Assembly (NCBI RefSeq): GCF_036227105.1
Contig: NZ_CP109434.1
Location: 6,730,501 to 6,794,500, forward strand
From: Amycolatopsis sp. NBC_01488
GTDB taxonomy: Bacteria; Actinomycetota; Actinomycetes; Mycobacteriales; Pseudonocardiaceae
DNA length: 64,000 nt
Reading direction: 5' to 3'
The stretch's first letter is position 1. Every line of letters starts with the position of its first letter. Below are positions 31,265-40,495 of this stretch, in pieces. Below the pieces are notes generated by a model that was not told the DNA's origin, did no database searches, and saw nothing but the letters and a program-made list of their open reading frames with translations. Position numbers and translations under genes: made by a program.

Positions 31265-32260
31265 GTGACGGGCCCGGCCGCTCTGGTCGTGGTGATCGTC
31301 CTCACGCTGTTCTTCGACTACACCAACGGCTTCCACGACGCGGCGAACGCGATCGCCAGCGCGGTGTCGACGCGGGCGCTGACCCTGCGCGCGGCGCTGG
31401 TGCTGGCGGCGGTGATGAACCTGGCGGGCGCGCTGCTGTCCACGGGGATCGCCGCGACGGTGGCGAAGGGCATCATCGACGTCCCGGCCGGCCCGGACGC
31501 GCTCACGGTCGTGTTCGCCGCGCTGGCCGGCGCGATCACCTGGAACCTGATCACCTGGTACTTCGGGCTCCCGTCGTCGTCCTCGCACTCGCTGATCGGC
31601 GGGATGGTGGGTGCCGCACTGGCCGCCGCGAGCACCGTGCACTGGGCCGGGATCGCCGAGAAGGTGCTGATCCCGATGGTGGCTTCGCCGCTGCTCGGGC
31701 TCGCATTGGGCTACGCCGCGATGGTCGGCGCGCTGTGGCTGCTGCGCCGCGCCAACCCGCACCGCGGCGGCCGGGTGTTCCGGCGGTGCCAGATCCTCTC
31801 GGCGTCGGCGCTCGCGCTCGGCCACGGCCTGCAGGACGCGCAGAAGGGGATGGGCGTGATCGTCCTGGCGCTCGTGGCGGCGGGGGAGCAGAAGACGTTC
31901 GCAGTGCCGTTGTGGGTGACCCTGCTGTGCGCCGCGGCCTTGTCCTTGGGCACCTGGTCGGGTGGGCTCCGGATCATGCGGACGCTCGGCCGGCGGGTCT
32001 TCCCGCTCGACCCGCCGCACGGCTTCGTCGCGGAATCGGTGGCTTCGTCGGTGTTGTACGTGACGGCCTTCGCCGTGAAGGCCCCGATTTCGACGACGCA
32101 CGTGATCACGGCGGCGATCATGGGCGTCGGCGCGACCCGGCGGCTGTCGGCGGTCCGGTGGGGGATCGCGCGGGACATCGTCCTGGGCTGGGTCCTGACG
32201 TTCCCGGCCGCGGCGGCGGTCGCGGCGGCGGTGTACCTGGTGGCCGACGCGCTGACCTGA
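31265..32260 (+). CDS. pit: PiT family inorganic phosphate transporter
   Basis: 331 aa from GTG 31265, adjacent to the DUF47 stop. The two PiT signature repeats are visible: DYTNGFHDAANAIASAV near residue 20 and GHGLQDAQKGMGVI near 185, plus WNLITWYFGLPSSSSHSLIGG and ISTTHVITAAIMG. About ten membrane segments. It is a low-affinity metal-phosphate/proton symporter of the cell membrane. Confidence 0.93.
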   Translation: MTGPAALVVVIVLTLFFDYTNGFHDAANAIASAVSTRALTLRAALVLAAVMNLAGALLSTGIAATVAKGIIDVPAGPDALTVVFAALAGAITWNLITWYFGLPSSSSHSLIGGMVGAALAAASTVHWAGIAEKVLIPMVASPLLGLALGYAAMVGALWLLRRANPHRGGRVFRRCQILSASALALGHGLQDAQKGMGVIVLALVAAGEQKTFAVPLWVTLLCAAALSLGTWSGGLRIMRTLGRRVFPLDPPHGFVAESVASSVLYVTAFAVKAPISTTHVITAAIMGVGATRRLSAVRWGIARDIVLGWVLTFPAAAAVAAAVYLVADALT

Positions 32261-32265
32261 GCCGC

Positions 32266-32291
32266 GTTTGCCCGTCACCGGTCGTGGGAAG
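32266..32291 (+). promoter_or_regulatory. SigB-like promoter of the zinc alcohol dehydrogenase gene
   Basis: GTTT (32266-32269), 16 bases, GGGAAG (32286-32291). ATG 32328 follows after a leader with AAAGGGAG. Confidence 0.5.
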
Positions 32292-32327
32292 CCGGGCGGG
32301 GACATCCGCACGCGGAAAGGGAGAGCC

Positions 32328-33518
32328 ATGAAGGCAGTGACCTGGCACGGCAAACGCGACGTCCGCGTCGACGAGGTGCCGGACCCGAAGATCGAGGAGT
32401 CCACCGACGCGGTCGTCCGCGTCACCTCGACCGGGATCTGCGGCTCCGACCTGCACCTGTACGAAGTGCTCGGTGCGTTCATGACCGAGGGCGACATCCT
32501 CGGCCACGAGCCGATGGGCGTCGTCGAAGAAGTCGGGGACGCCGTCACCGGGATCAAGCCCGGCGACCGCGTCGTGATCCCCTTCAACATCTCGTGCGGG
32601 CACTGCTGGATGTGCGAACGCGGCCTGCAGTCGCAGTGCGAGACGACGCAGGTCAAGGAGCACGGCAAGGGCGCTTCGCTGCTCGGCTACACCAAGCTCT
32701 ACGGCCAGGTCCCCGGCGGCCAGGCCGAGTACCTGCGCGTCCCGCAGGCGCAGTACGGCCCGATCAAGGTCCCGGACGGCCCGCCCGACGAGCGGTTCGT
32801 CTACCTCTCCGACGTCGTGCCCACCGCGTGGCAGGCCGTCGAGTACGCGAACGTCCCGGAGGACGGCACGGTCGTCGTCTTCGGGCTCGGGCCGATCGGG
32901 CAGATGAGCTGCCGGATCGCGCGGCACCGCGGCGCCGCCCAGGTGATCGGCGTCGACCTCGTGCCCGAGCGGCTCGCCCGGGCCCGCGAGCACGGCGCCA
33001 CCACCCTCGACACCCGCGACCACAAGGACATCGGTGACGCCATCCGCCAGCTGACGAACGGCCGCGGCGCCGACTCGGTGATCGACGCCGTCGGCATGGA
33101 GGCCCACGGCGCCCCGGTCGGCAAGCTCGCGCACACGCTCGTCGGGCTGCTGCCGCAGCCGCTCGGCGAGAAGATCACCGAGAAGGCCGGCATCGACCGC
33201 CTGAGCGTGCTGTACGCGGCGATCGACAGCGTCCGCCGCGGCGGCACGATCTCGCTCTCCGGCGTGTACGGCGGCATGGTCGACCCGATGCCGATGATGG
33301 AGCTGTTCGACAAGCAGATTCAGCTGCGGATGGGCCAGGCCAACGTCCGGCACTGGCTCGACGACATCATGCCGGTGCTCACCGGCGACGGCGACCCGCT
33401 CGGCGTCGAAGGCTTCGCCACGCACAAGCTGCCCCTGGCCGACGCGCCGCGCGCGTACGAGATCTTCCAGAAGAAGCTCGACGGCGCGCAGAAGATCCTG
33501 TTGCAGCCCCACGCGTAA
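32328..33518 (+). CDS. Zinc-dependent alcohol dehydrogenase (MDR family, glutathione-independent formaldehyde dehydrogenase-like)
   Basis: 396 aa. Catalytic zinc Cys in TGICGSDLHLY, GHEPMGVVEEVGDAV, structural zinc lobe CGHCWMCERGLQSQCE, and the Rossmann loop GLGPIGQMSCRIA. The insert around residues 95-150 and overall length fit the FdhA-like subgroup. It would oxidise an aldehyde or alcohol with NAD+. A CocE/NonD hydrolase gene follows 20 bases downstream. Confidence 0.88.
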   Translation: MKAVTWHGKRDVRVDEVPDPKIEESTDAVVRVTSTGICGSDLHLYEVLGAFMTEGDILGHEPMGVVEEVGDAVTGIKPGDRVVIPFNISCGHCWMCERGLQSQCETTQVKEHGKGASLLGYTKLYGQVPGGQAEYLRVPQAQYGPIKVPDGPPDERFVYLSDVVPTAWQAVEYANVPEDGTVVVFGLGPIGQMSCRIARHRGAAQVIGVDLVPERLARAREHGATTLDTRDHKDIGDAIRQLTNGRGADSVIDAVGMEAHGAPVGKLAHTLVGLLPQPLGEKITEKAGIDRLSVLYAAIDSVRRGGTISLSGVYGGMVDPMPMMELFDKQIQLRMGQANVRHWLDDIMPVLTGDGDPLGVEGFATHKLPLADAPRAYEIFQKKLDGAQKILLQPHA

Positions 33519-33538
33519 CCCCGGGAGGGAACTGACTC

Positions 33539-35563
33539 TTGCGAGCCGTCACCTCGCTGCCGTACGAAATCACCGTCACCGACCACGTCCGCATCCCGGT
33601 GTCCGACGGGACCGTGCTCTCCGCCCGCATCTGGCGGCCGGTCTCCTCGGACACCGAGCCGGTGCCGGCGATCCTCGAGTACATCCCGTACCGCAAGCGG
33701 GATCTCACCTCGGTCCGCGACTCGATCCACCACCCCTACCTCGCCGGGCACGGGTACGCCTGCGTGCGCGTGGACATCCGCGGCACCGGCGAGTCCGAGG
33801 GCGTCCTGGCCGACGAATACCTGGAGCGCGAGCAACTCGACGCCGAGGACGTCCTGGAGTGGATCGCCGCGCAGCCGTGGTGCACCGGCGACACGGGGAT
33901 GATGGGCATCTCCTGGGGCGCGTTCGCCGCGCTGCAGGTCGCGGCGCGGAAACCGCCGAGCCTGCGGGCGATCGTGATCTCGTCGTTCACCGACGACCGG
34001 TTCGCCGACGACATGCACTACATGGGCGGCTGCCTGCTGTCGGACAACGTCGCCGAGTCGGGCACGATGTTCTCCTACGCGACCCTGCCGCCCGACCCCG
34101 CGGTCGTCGGCGAGCGGTGGCGCGAGATGTGGCTGGAGCGGCTGGAGAACTGCAGCCTGTGGATCGAGAACTGGCTGGGTCACCAGCGGCGCGACGACTA
34201 CTGGCGGCACGCTTCGGTGTCGGAGAACTACAGCGACGTGCAGGTCCCGGTGCTCGCGTCCAGCGGCTGGGCCGACGGCTACTCGAACGCCGTCATCCGG
34301 CTGCTCGCGCACCTGGACGTGCCCCGGCGCGGGCTGATCGGGCCGTGGTCGCACAAGTATCCGCACCTGGGCCGGCCCGGTCCGGCGATCGGCTACCTGC
34401 AGGAAGTCGTGACGTGGTGGGACCACTGGCTCCGCGGCGTCGAGAACGAGGCCATGGACGGGCCGATGCTGCGGACCTGGATGCAGGAGAGCGTCCCGCC
34501 GTCGACGTCGTACGAGGACCGGCCCGGCCGCTGGGTCGGGGAGGCCACCTGGCCGTCCCCGCACGTGAAGCCGCAGGAGCTGCCGCTGGCCCGGCACCGC
34601 CTCGCCCGGCCCGGCGAGACCGTCGAAGACGAGGCGCTGACGGTGTCCTCGCCGCTGTCGGTCGGGCAGTTCTCCGGCAAGTGGGCGTCCTACAGCGCGC
34701 CGCCGGACCTGCCCTACGACCAGCGCGAAGAGGACGGTGGGTCGCTGGTGTTCGACACCGGCGTGCTCACCGAGCGGTGCGAAATCCTCGGCTCGCCGAA
34801 GGTGCGGCTGGAGGTCTCGGCCGACCAGCCGGTCGCGATGATCGCCGCGCGCCTCTCCGACGTCGCCCCGGACGGGCGCGCCACGCGCGTCACCTACGGG
34901 CTGCTCAACCTGACCCACCGCGACGGCCACGACCAGCCGGCGCCGATGGAGCCCGGCGAGCGCTGCGCCGTCGAGATCGAGCTGAACGCCGTCGCGCAGG
35001 CCTTCCCGGCCGGGCACCGGATCCGGCTGTCACTGTCCACTTCGTACTGGCCGCTGGCCTGGCCGCCGCCGAAGCCGGTCCTGTTGTCCGTCCACACCGG
35101 ACACAGCGGGCTCGAGCTGCCGGTCCGCCCGGTCGCCGAACCGGACGAGCTGCCGGCCCGGCCGTTCGGTGAACCCGAAGGCGCGCCGCCGATCCCGGTG
35201 ACCGCGCTGACGCCGGGCGAGCAGCGCTGGACCGTGTCGCGGGACCTCGTCGGCTACCACTCCGCGCTGGACGTGGTGAAGAACGAGGGCACCGTCCGGT
35301 TCGACGACCTGGACCTGGAGGTCACCCGCGACGTCCGTGAACGCTACCGCTGGACGGCCGACGACTTCTGCTCGCCGGTCGCGGAAACCGAGTGGGCGGT
35401 CACCTTCACCCGGGGCGAGTGGCTGGCGCGCAGCGAAACCCGCACCCGGGTGTCGTGCACGGACACCGAGTTCGTCATCGACGCGCAGCTCGACGGCTAC
35501 GAGGGCGCCCGCCGGGTCGTCTCGCGCAACTGGCACCGCCGGATCCCGCGCGATCTGGTCTGA
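33539..35563 (+). CDS. CocE/NonD family hydrolase
   Basis: 674 aa from a TTG start with GGGAGGGA about 8 bases upstream. Catalytic serine in MMGISWGAFAALQ (near 124), His in GPWSHKYPHLG, an Xaa-Pro dipeptidyl-peptidase-like cap, and a C-terminal jelly-roll domain (about 360-560). The family includes cocaine esterase, glutaryl acylases and peptidases, so the substrate cannot be assigned. There is no signal peptide. Confidence 0.85.
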   Translation: MRAVTSLPYEITVTDHVRIPVSDGTVLSARIWRPVSSDTEPVPAILEYIPYRKRDLTSVRDSIHHPYLAGHGYACVRVDIRGTGESEGVLADEYLEREQLDAEDVLEWIAAQPWCTGDTGMMGISWGAFAALQVAARKPPSLRAIVISSFTDDRFADDMHYMGGCLLSDNVAESGTMFSYATLPPDPAVVGERWREMWLERLENCSLWIENWLGHQRRDDYWRHASVSENYSDVQVPVLASSGWADGYSNAVIRLLAHLDVPRRGLIGPWSHKYPHLGRPGPAIGYLQEVVTWWDHWLRGVENEAMDGPMLRTWMQESVPPSTSYEDRPGRWVGEATWPSPHVKPQELPLARHRLARPGETVEDEALTVSSPLSVGQFSGKWASYSAPPDLPYDQREEDGGSLVFDTGVLTERCEILGSPKVRLEVSADQPVAMIAARLSDVAPDGRATRVTYGLLNLTHRDGHDQPAPMEPGERCAVEIELNAVAQAFPAGHRIRLSLSTSYWPLAWPPPKPVLLSVHTGHSGLELPVRPVAEPDELPARPFGEPEGAPPIPVTALTPGEQRWTVSRDLVGYHSALDVVKNEGTVRFDDLDLEVTRDVRERYRWTADDFCSPVAETEWAVTFTRGEWLARSETRTRVSCTDTEFVIDAQLDGYEGARRVVSRNWHRRIPRDLV

Positions 35564-35588
35564 GTTTCACCGTGGCGTGACGGGGTAC
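35564..35588 (+). promoter_or_regulatory. SigB/SigF-type promoter of the epimerase/FAD-oxidoreductase operon
   Basis: GTTT (35564-35567), 15 bases, GGGTAC (35583-35588). The GTG at 35598 is 9 bases past the -10 with no SD, which predicts a leaderless mRNA. Confidence 0.7.
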
Positions 35589-35597
35589 GCACCCGGG

Positions 35598-36671
35598 GTG
35601 CGGATCGTGATCACCGGGGCCACCGGCAACGTCGGGACCGCGCTGCTGGCCGCCCTCGACCCCGGGCACGACGTCGTCGGCCTGGCGCGCCGGCTGCCCG
35701 ACACCACGGCCGAGCCGTTCCGCCGGGCCGGCTGGCGCGCCGTCGACGTCGGCGCCCCGGGTGCCGGGCACGAGCTGACGCAGCTGTTCGAGGGCGCCGA
35801 CGCCGTCGTGCACCTCGCGTGGGCCATCTCGCCGGTCCGCGGTGACCCGCCGATGTGGCGGACCAACGACCACGGCACCCGGCACGTGCTGGGTGCCGCC
35901 GCGGCGGCCGGGGTGCCGCACGTGGTCGTCGCGTCGTCCGTGGCCGCCTACGGGCCGGCGCCGCGCTGGGAGAAGGTGCCCGAGTCGCGGCCCTGCACCG
36001 GCATCCCGCACAGCGCCTACAGCCGCGGCAAGGCCGCGCTGGAAACCTTGCTGGACCGGTTCGAGGAGCGCCACCCCGAAGTCGCGCTGGCGCGCATCCG
36101 GCCGTGTGCGATCCTGCACCGGCGGGCGGCGGGGGAGTTCGCGCGCTGGCTGCTCGGCCCGGCGGTGCCCGCCCGGCTCGTCGGCGGCCGGCACCTGCCG
36201 GTTCCGCTGTGGACGGAGCTGCGGGCCCAGGTCGTGCACACCGCCGACGTCGCCGAGGCGATCCGGCTGATCCTCGGCACCCGCTTCACCGGCCCGGTCA
36301 ACCTGGCCGCACCGGAGGTGCTCGACGCGGACGCGCTCGCCGAAGTCCTCGGTGGCGTCCGCGTGCCCGTGCCGAAGCCGTTGGCGCAGGTCGCGGTCCG
36401 GGCAGCCTGGTGGACCGGCGCGCTGCCGGTCCACCCGGGCTGGCTGGAGCTCGCCGATCGCGCGGCGCTCGCGGACACGACACTGGCGGAGACCGCGCTG
36501 GGCTGGCAACCTCGGTACGACGCCGCGTCCGCCCTCGCCGAGCTGGTCGCCGGGCTCCGGTCGGGTGCGGGGGCGGCGAGCACGCCCCTGGCCCCGCCGC
36601 GCCGCGACGGGGTCGTGGCCCGGCTTCGCTCGCTCGCCCGGTTCGGGCCGAGCCACCAGTCGCAAGACTGA
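35598..36671 (+). CDS. NAD(P)-dependent epimerase/reductase (extended SDR)
   Basis: 357 aa from GTG 35598. Rossmann loop ITGATGNVGTALL, VVHLAWAISP, SSVAAYGPA and YSRGK (Tyr-Lys pair). The C-terminus (after about 240) holds a variable substrate domain and a basic tail. The product is not known. The FAD-dependent oxidoreductase follows 21 bases downstream. Confidence 0.8.
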   Translation: MRIVITGATGNVGTALLAALDPGHDVVGLARRLPDTTAEPFRRAGWRAVDVGAPGAGHELTQLFEGADAVVHLAWAISPVRGDPPMWRTNDHGTRHVLGAAAAAGVPHVVVASSVAAYGPAPRWEKVPESRPCTGIPHSAYSRGKAALETLLDRFEERHPEVALARIRPCAILHRRAAGEFARWLLGPAVPARLVGGRHLPVPLWTELRAQVVHTADVAEAIRLILGTRFTGPVNLAAPEVLDADALAEVLGGVRVPVPKPLAQVAVRAAWWTGALPVHPGWLELADRAALADTTLAETALGWQPRYDAASALAELVAGLRSGAGAASTPLAPPRRDGVVARLRSLARFGPSHQSQD

Positions 36672-36692
36672 AACCCGAACGGGAGGCCCTCA

Positions 36693-38285
36693 GTGAGTAC
36701 CGAAGCCGTCGACGCGGTGGTGATCGGGGCCGGTCACAACGGACTCGTGGCGGCGAACCTGCTGGCCGACGCGGGCTGGTCGGTGCTCGTGCTGGAGGCG
36801 ACCGAGCACCCGGGCGGCGCGGTGCGGACCGCCGAGGTCACCGAACCGGGCTTCCGCAACGACCTGTTCAGCTCCTTCTACCCGATGAGCGCGGTCTCGC
36901 CGGTGATGCGCGGGCTGCGGCTGGAGGAGCACGGCCTGCGCTGGCGGCACGCGCCCGACGTCCTCGCGCACGTGCTCCCCGACGACCGGTGCGTGGTGCT
37001 GTCGCGTGACCTCGACCGCACCGCGGCGTCGGTCGAGGAGTTCGCCCCGGGCGACGGCGACGCGTGGCGGCGGTTGTTCCGGCAGTGGACGGAGATCCGC
37101 GAGCCGCTCGTCGACGCGTTGTTCGCGCCGTTCCCGCCGGTCCGCGGCGCGCTGAAGCTGCTGCGCCGCACCGGAACCCCGGACGCGCTGCGCCTGGCGC
37201 GCATGCTGACCCTGCCGGCGCGCCGGTTCGGCGACGAGGTGTTCACCGGCGAAGGCGCGAAACTGCTGGTGGCCGGGAACGCCGCGCACAGCGACCTCTC
37301 CGTGGACAACGCCGGAAGCGCGGTGTTCGGCTGGCTGCTCGCGATGATCGGGCAGGACGAAGGGTTCCCGGTTCCCGCCGGCGGCGCGGGCGAACTGACC
37401 GCGGCCCTGGTGCGGCGCCTGGAGTCCCGTGGCGGTGAAGTCCAGTGTGGACGGCCGGTGCGCGAGGTGCTCGTCGCCGGCGGCCGGGCGCTCGGCGTCC
37501 GCGACGGTGCCGGCGACCCGATCCGGGCCCGCCAGGCCGTGCTCGCCGACGTGCCCGCGCCGATCCTGTACCGCGACCTGGTCGGGACCGAGTTCCTGCC
37601 GGCGCGGCTGGCCGAGGACCTCGGCCGGTTCGAGTGGGACAGCGGGACGCTCAAGGTGGACTGGGCGCTGTCCGCCCCGATCCCGTGGACGGCCGAAGGG
37701 GCGCGCGGCGCCGGCACGATCCACCTCGGCGCGGACCTGGACGGCTTGTCGGCGTTCGGCGGCGAGCTGTCCCGCGGCCGGATGCCGCGGAAGCCGTTCC
37801 TGCTGCTCGGCCAGATGACGACGGCGGACCCGGACCGTTCACCGGCGGGCACGGAGGCAGCGTGGGCGTACACGCACGTACCGCGCGGCACGCTGGAGAG
37901 CCGCGCGGCCCTCGAACGACGGGCCAAGCGCCTCGAAGAGGTGGTGGAGGCGAACGCGCCGGGGTTCACCGGCCTGATCAAGGCCCGCTACGTCCAGGGA
38001 CCCCTGGAGCTGGCCGACCACGACCCGAACCTGGTCGGCGGCGCGATCAACGCGGGCACGACCGCGCTCCACCAGCAGCTGATCTTCCGCCCGGTGCCCG
38101 GCACGGGCCGCGCCGACACCCCCGTGGACCGGCTGTTCCTGGCGGGCGCGTCGGCCCACCCGGGAGGCGCGGTCCACGGCGGCCCAGGATCGAACGCGGC
38201 CCGCGCGGCTTTGGCCCGCGCGGGGAAGCTCGGCGCGGGGTATGCCGCGGTGATCCGGGCGGCCCACCGCGCGATCTACGGTTGA
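36693..38285 (+). CDS. FAD-dependent phytoene desaturase-like oxidoreductase
   Basis: 530 aa. N-terminal FAD fold AVVIGAGHNGLVAANLLADA then VLEATEHPGGAVRT, and the C-terminal FLAGASAHPGGAVHGGPGSNAA that closes the FAD site in CrtI/NAD(P)/FAD amine-oxidase-like proteins. No carotenoid genes are nearby, so a carotenoid role is not supported. The last 100 bases are duplicated in degenerate form immediately downstream. Confidence 0.85.
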   Translation: MSTEAVDAVVIGAGHNGLVAANLLADAGWSVLVLEATEHPGGAVRTAEVTEPGFRNDLFSSFYPMSAVSPVMRGLRLEEHGLRWRHAPDVLAHVLPDDRCVVLSRDLDRTAASVEEFAPGDGDAWRRLFRQWTEIREPLVDALFAPFPPVRGALKLLRRTGTPDALRLARMLTLPARRFGDEVFTGEGAKLLVAGNAAHSDLSVDNAGSAVFGWLLAMIGQDEGFPVPAGGAGELTAALVRRLESRGGEVQCGRPVREVLVAGGRALGVRDGAGDPIRARQAVLADVPAPILYRDLVGTEFLPARLAEDLGRFEWDSGTLKVDWALSAPIPWTAEGARGAGTIHLGADLDGLSAFGGELSRGRMPRKPFLLLGQMTTADPDRSPAGTEAAWAYTHVPRGTLESRAALERRAKRLEEVVEANAPGFTGLIKARYVQGPLELADHDPNLVGGAINAGTTALHQQLIFRPVPGTGRADTPVDRLFLAGASAHPGGAVHGGPGSNAARAALARAGKLGAGYAAVIRAAHRAIYG

Positions 38286-38412
38286 GGCCGCGTTACGGAT
38301 CGGGCTTGCGGCTGCGGTTTGCCGGCCCTGGCTCGAACGCGGCCCGCGCGGGGATGGGCCGCGGAGCTGCGCGGCGGTGATCCGGGCGACCCACCCCGCG
38401 ATCTACGGCTGA
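38183..38412 (+). repeat. Degenerate tandem duplication of the 3' end of the FAD oxidoreductase gene
   Basis: Copy A is 38183-38285 (gene end) and copy B is about 38324-38412. Shared runs include TCGAACGCGGCCCGCGCGG and GGTGATCCGGGCG, and both end GCGATCTACGG then a stop. Copy B lacks about 15 bases and is frame-shifted inside, so it is a fossil. A weaker third copy may exist at about 38449-38525. Confidence 0.7.
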
Positions 38413-38521
38413 CGGCGCACTTCGGGCCGGTCGGCGAGGCTCCGGCCCGGGCCCGAACACCGCTCGCGTGCGCCGGCGTGACAGGCTCGGCGGCGGGGCC
38501 GCGGCAGCGACCCGGGCGCCC
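38413..38521. other. Non-coding spacer, possible third degenerate repeat
   Basis: No credible gene. The stretch GGCCCGGGCCCGAAC to GCGGCAGCGACCCGGGCG loosely follows copies A and B of the neighbouring duplication. No promoter is seen. Confidence 0.4.
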
Positions 38522-38989
38522 CTAGGGATGGGGATCGCTGCTGCCGGCGCGGGCATGCCGGCCCGTCGCCAGGTCCGCAAGGCGGGCCAGTGACTCCGCG
38601 TTCCGCGGCTTCACCACCAGCGCTTGCAAGGGGGCCGGCAGGAACTTGCCGGGGCCGCCGACGATGTGCTCGGTCATCCGCACCAGCGTCTTCCCGTCGC
38701 CGTGGGGGACGAGCGTGAGGGCGACCGCCGCCGCGCCCAGCGGCCAGCCGTGGGCCTCCAGGGACAGCGACAGGCCCGGCTCCACCGCCGTGACGACGGT
38801 TTCGTCCTGGATGTGGATCGGCCACGGGCCCACGCTGTGGTGGATCCGTGAGCCGACCGCGGGCCAGTCCCGGTCGACGTCGCGGATGTGCGAGCTGCCG
38901 ACCACCCAGCCGGCGTAGAGCCAGCCGTCGGCCAAGACCTCGAAAACGGCCTCGGGCGGTACGTCGATGACACGGCTGACCTCGGTCAC
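38522..38989 (-). CDS. SRPBCC (START-like) family protein
   Basis: 155 aa from GTG 38989 with CAGGAGGAG upstream. SRPBCC features: EVSRVIDVPPEAVFEVLADG at the start, WPAVGSRIHHSVGPWP and TLVRMTEHIVGGPGK, a polyketide-cyclase/dehydrase-like cavity fold. The ligand is unknown. It shares a palindromic divergent promoter with the BrkB-like gene. Confidence 0.83.
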   Translation of the reverse strand: MTEVSRVIDVPPEAVFEVLADGWLYAGWVVGSSHIRDVDRDWPAVGSRIHHSVGPWPIHIQDETVVTAVEPGLSLSLEAHGWPLGAAAVALTLVPHGDGKTLVRMTEHIVGGPGKFLPAPLQALVVKPRNAESLARLADLATGRHARAGSSDPHP

Positions 38990-39017
38990 GGCTCCTCCTG
39001 CTTGTCGGGACGAAGGA

Positions 39018-39046
39018 GGCATACCCAGTCGCCGACCGGGTATGCC
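39018..39046. promoter_or_regulatory. Palindromic overlapping divergent SigB/SigF-type promoter
   Basis: Perfect 9-base arms GGCATACCC (39018-39026) and GGGTATGCC (39038-39046). Each strand reads GCAT, 15 bases, GGGTAT, so the -10 of one direction doubles as the -35 of the other. It serves the SRPBCC gene leftward and the BrkB-like gene rightward. Confidence 0.6.
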
Positions 39047-39074
39047 CGCGCGGACCGAGCAGGAGGTGGCGGTG

Positions 39075-40046
39075 GTGAAAGAACCCGACGGGCCGGGGGA
39101 ACTGACCAAGCGGACGTGGGCCGCGGTGCTGAAACGGACCTTCAAGCAGTTCACCCGGGACAACCTGACCGACTGGGCGGCCGCGCTCACCTACTACGGC
39201 GTGCTGTCGCTGTTCCCGGGCATCCTCGTGCTCACCGCGATTCTCGGGCTGCTCGGCCCGGACACGATCCGGACCGTGATCGACAACATCAACCAGATCG
39301 TTCCCGGCCAGGGCAAGGACATCCTCGTCGGCGCGGTCAAGGAGCTGGCCGGCTCCCGCAGCCTCGCCGGGCCGCTGGCGATCATCGGCCTGCTCGGCGC
39401 GCTGTGGTCGGCGTCCGGCTACGTCGGCGCGGTCATGCGGGCGTCGAACGCGATCTACGGCATGCCCGAAGGGCGCCCCCTCTGGAAGACGATCCCGCTG
39501 CGGATCGCCCTGACCGTCGGCGTCGTCGTGCTGCTGGCGGCGTGCGCGCTGGGCGTGGTGGCGACGGGGACGATCGCCCGGCGGATCGGCGACGCGGTCG
39601 GGCTCGGCTCGACCGGGATCCTGGTGTGGGAGATCGCCAAGTGGCCGGTGATCGCGCTGCTCGTCAGCCTGGCGTTCGCGTTGCTGTACTGGCTGGGGCC
39701 GAACGTGCGGCAGCCGGGGTTCAAGTGGCTGACGCCGGGCGGGCTGCTGGCCGTGGTCGTCTGGGCGCTGGCGTCGGGCGGGTTCGCGCTGTACGTGGCG
39801 AACTTCGGTTCGTACAACAAGACCTACGGTTCGCTGGCGGGCGTGATCGCGTTCCTTGTATGGTTGTGGATCTCGAACCTCGCGGTGCTGCTGGGGGCGG
39901 AGCTGGACGCGGAGATCGCCCGCGGCCGGACGATCGAAGCGGGGCGCGAGGAAGACCAGGAAGAACCGTTCCTGCCGCCGCGGGACACCAAGGCGATGGA
40001 CGCGGACCAGGTCGCGGAAGTGACGAGGGAAACCGAACGGAGCTGA
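39075..40046 (+). CDS. YihY/BrkB family membrane protein
   Basis: 323 aa. GTG 39075 is 8 bases after AGGAGG (39072 is an alternative). Family features: DNLTDWAAALTYYGVLSLFP near the start and about six membrane segments (residues about 38-58, 90-120, 140-165, 185-210, 220-245, 255-280), then an acidic tail with REEDQEEP. The role of the family (once mislabelled RNase BN) is unknown. The VOC gene follows 3 bases downstream. Confidence 0.88.
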   Translation: MKEPDGPGELTKRTWAAVLKRTFKQFTRDNLTDWAAALTYYGVLSLFPGILVLTAILGLLGPDTIRTVIDNINQIVPGQGKDILVGAVKELAGSRSLAGPLAIIGLLGALWSASGYVGAVMRASNAIYGMPEGRPLWKTIPLRIALTVGVVVLLAACALGVVATGTIARRIGDAVGLGSTGILVWEIAKWPVIALLVSLAFALLYWLGPNVRQPGFKWLTPGGLLAVVVWALASGGFALYVANFGSYNKTYGSLAGVIAFLVWLWISNLAVLLGAELDAEIARGRTIEAGREEDQEEPFLPPRDTKAMDADQVAEVTRETERS

Positions 40047-40049
40047 GGA

Positions 40050-40430
40050 ATGGCCTGCCGGATCACCGGGCTGGTGCTGGACTGCCGGGACCCCGACCGG
40101 CTCGCGGAGTTCTGGTGCGCGGTGCTCGGCTACGAGGTCATCGGCCACGAGCCGGACGGTCTCGAGCTGGGCCCGCCCGGCGCCCGCCTCGGCGACGGGC
40201 CGCCGACGCTGGTGCTGGCCCGGACGGAAGACCCGCGCCCCGCCAAGCTGCCGTTGCACATCGACGTGAACCCGGCGGGTTCGGACCAGGAGACGGAGCT
40301 GGCGCGGCTGCTCGCGCTGGGTGCCCGGCGAGCCGACATCGGCCAGGACGGCAGCGAGTCGTGGGAAGTCCTGCAGGACCCGGAGGGAAACGAGTTCTGC
40401 CTGCTGCGCAAGGACATCGGCGCGAGCTGA
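40050..40430 (+). CDS. VOC (glyoxalase-like) family protein
   Basis: 126 aa, complete two-module VOC protein: ITGLVLDCRDPDRLAEFWCA, then LHIDVNPAGSDQETELARLL and LQDPEGNEFCLL. The family includes metal-dependent enzymes and binding or resistance proteins. The usual metal ligands are only partly recognisable. It is the intact counterpart of the truncated gene at 8195-8437. Confidence 0.83.
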   Translation: MACRITGLVLDCRDPDRLAEFWCAVLGYEVIGHEPDGLELGPPGARLGDGPPTLVLARTEDPRPAKLPLHIDVNPAGSDQETELARLLALGARRADIGQDGSESWEVLQDPEGNEFCLLRKDIGAS

Positions 40431-40495
40431 CGTCCATGACGCCGGTGCGCCGGTCGACGGACTTGCCCGTCGCGGTGAACGGCCCCGGCGGCTGG

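Noticed and set aside
29615..32668. Reading frame of about 1000 residues on the minus strand
   Set aside because: Only its last 313 residues (29615-30556) are a glycosyltransferase; the rest is opposite to the DUF47, PiT and dehydrogenase genes.
36693..38285. Carotenoid desaturase (CrtI)
   Set aside because: The FAD motifs fit, but no crtB, crtE or cyclase genes are nearby, so only the wider family is supported.
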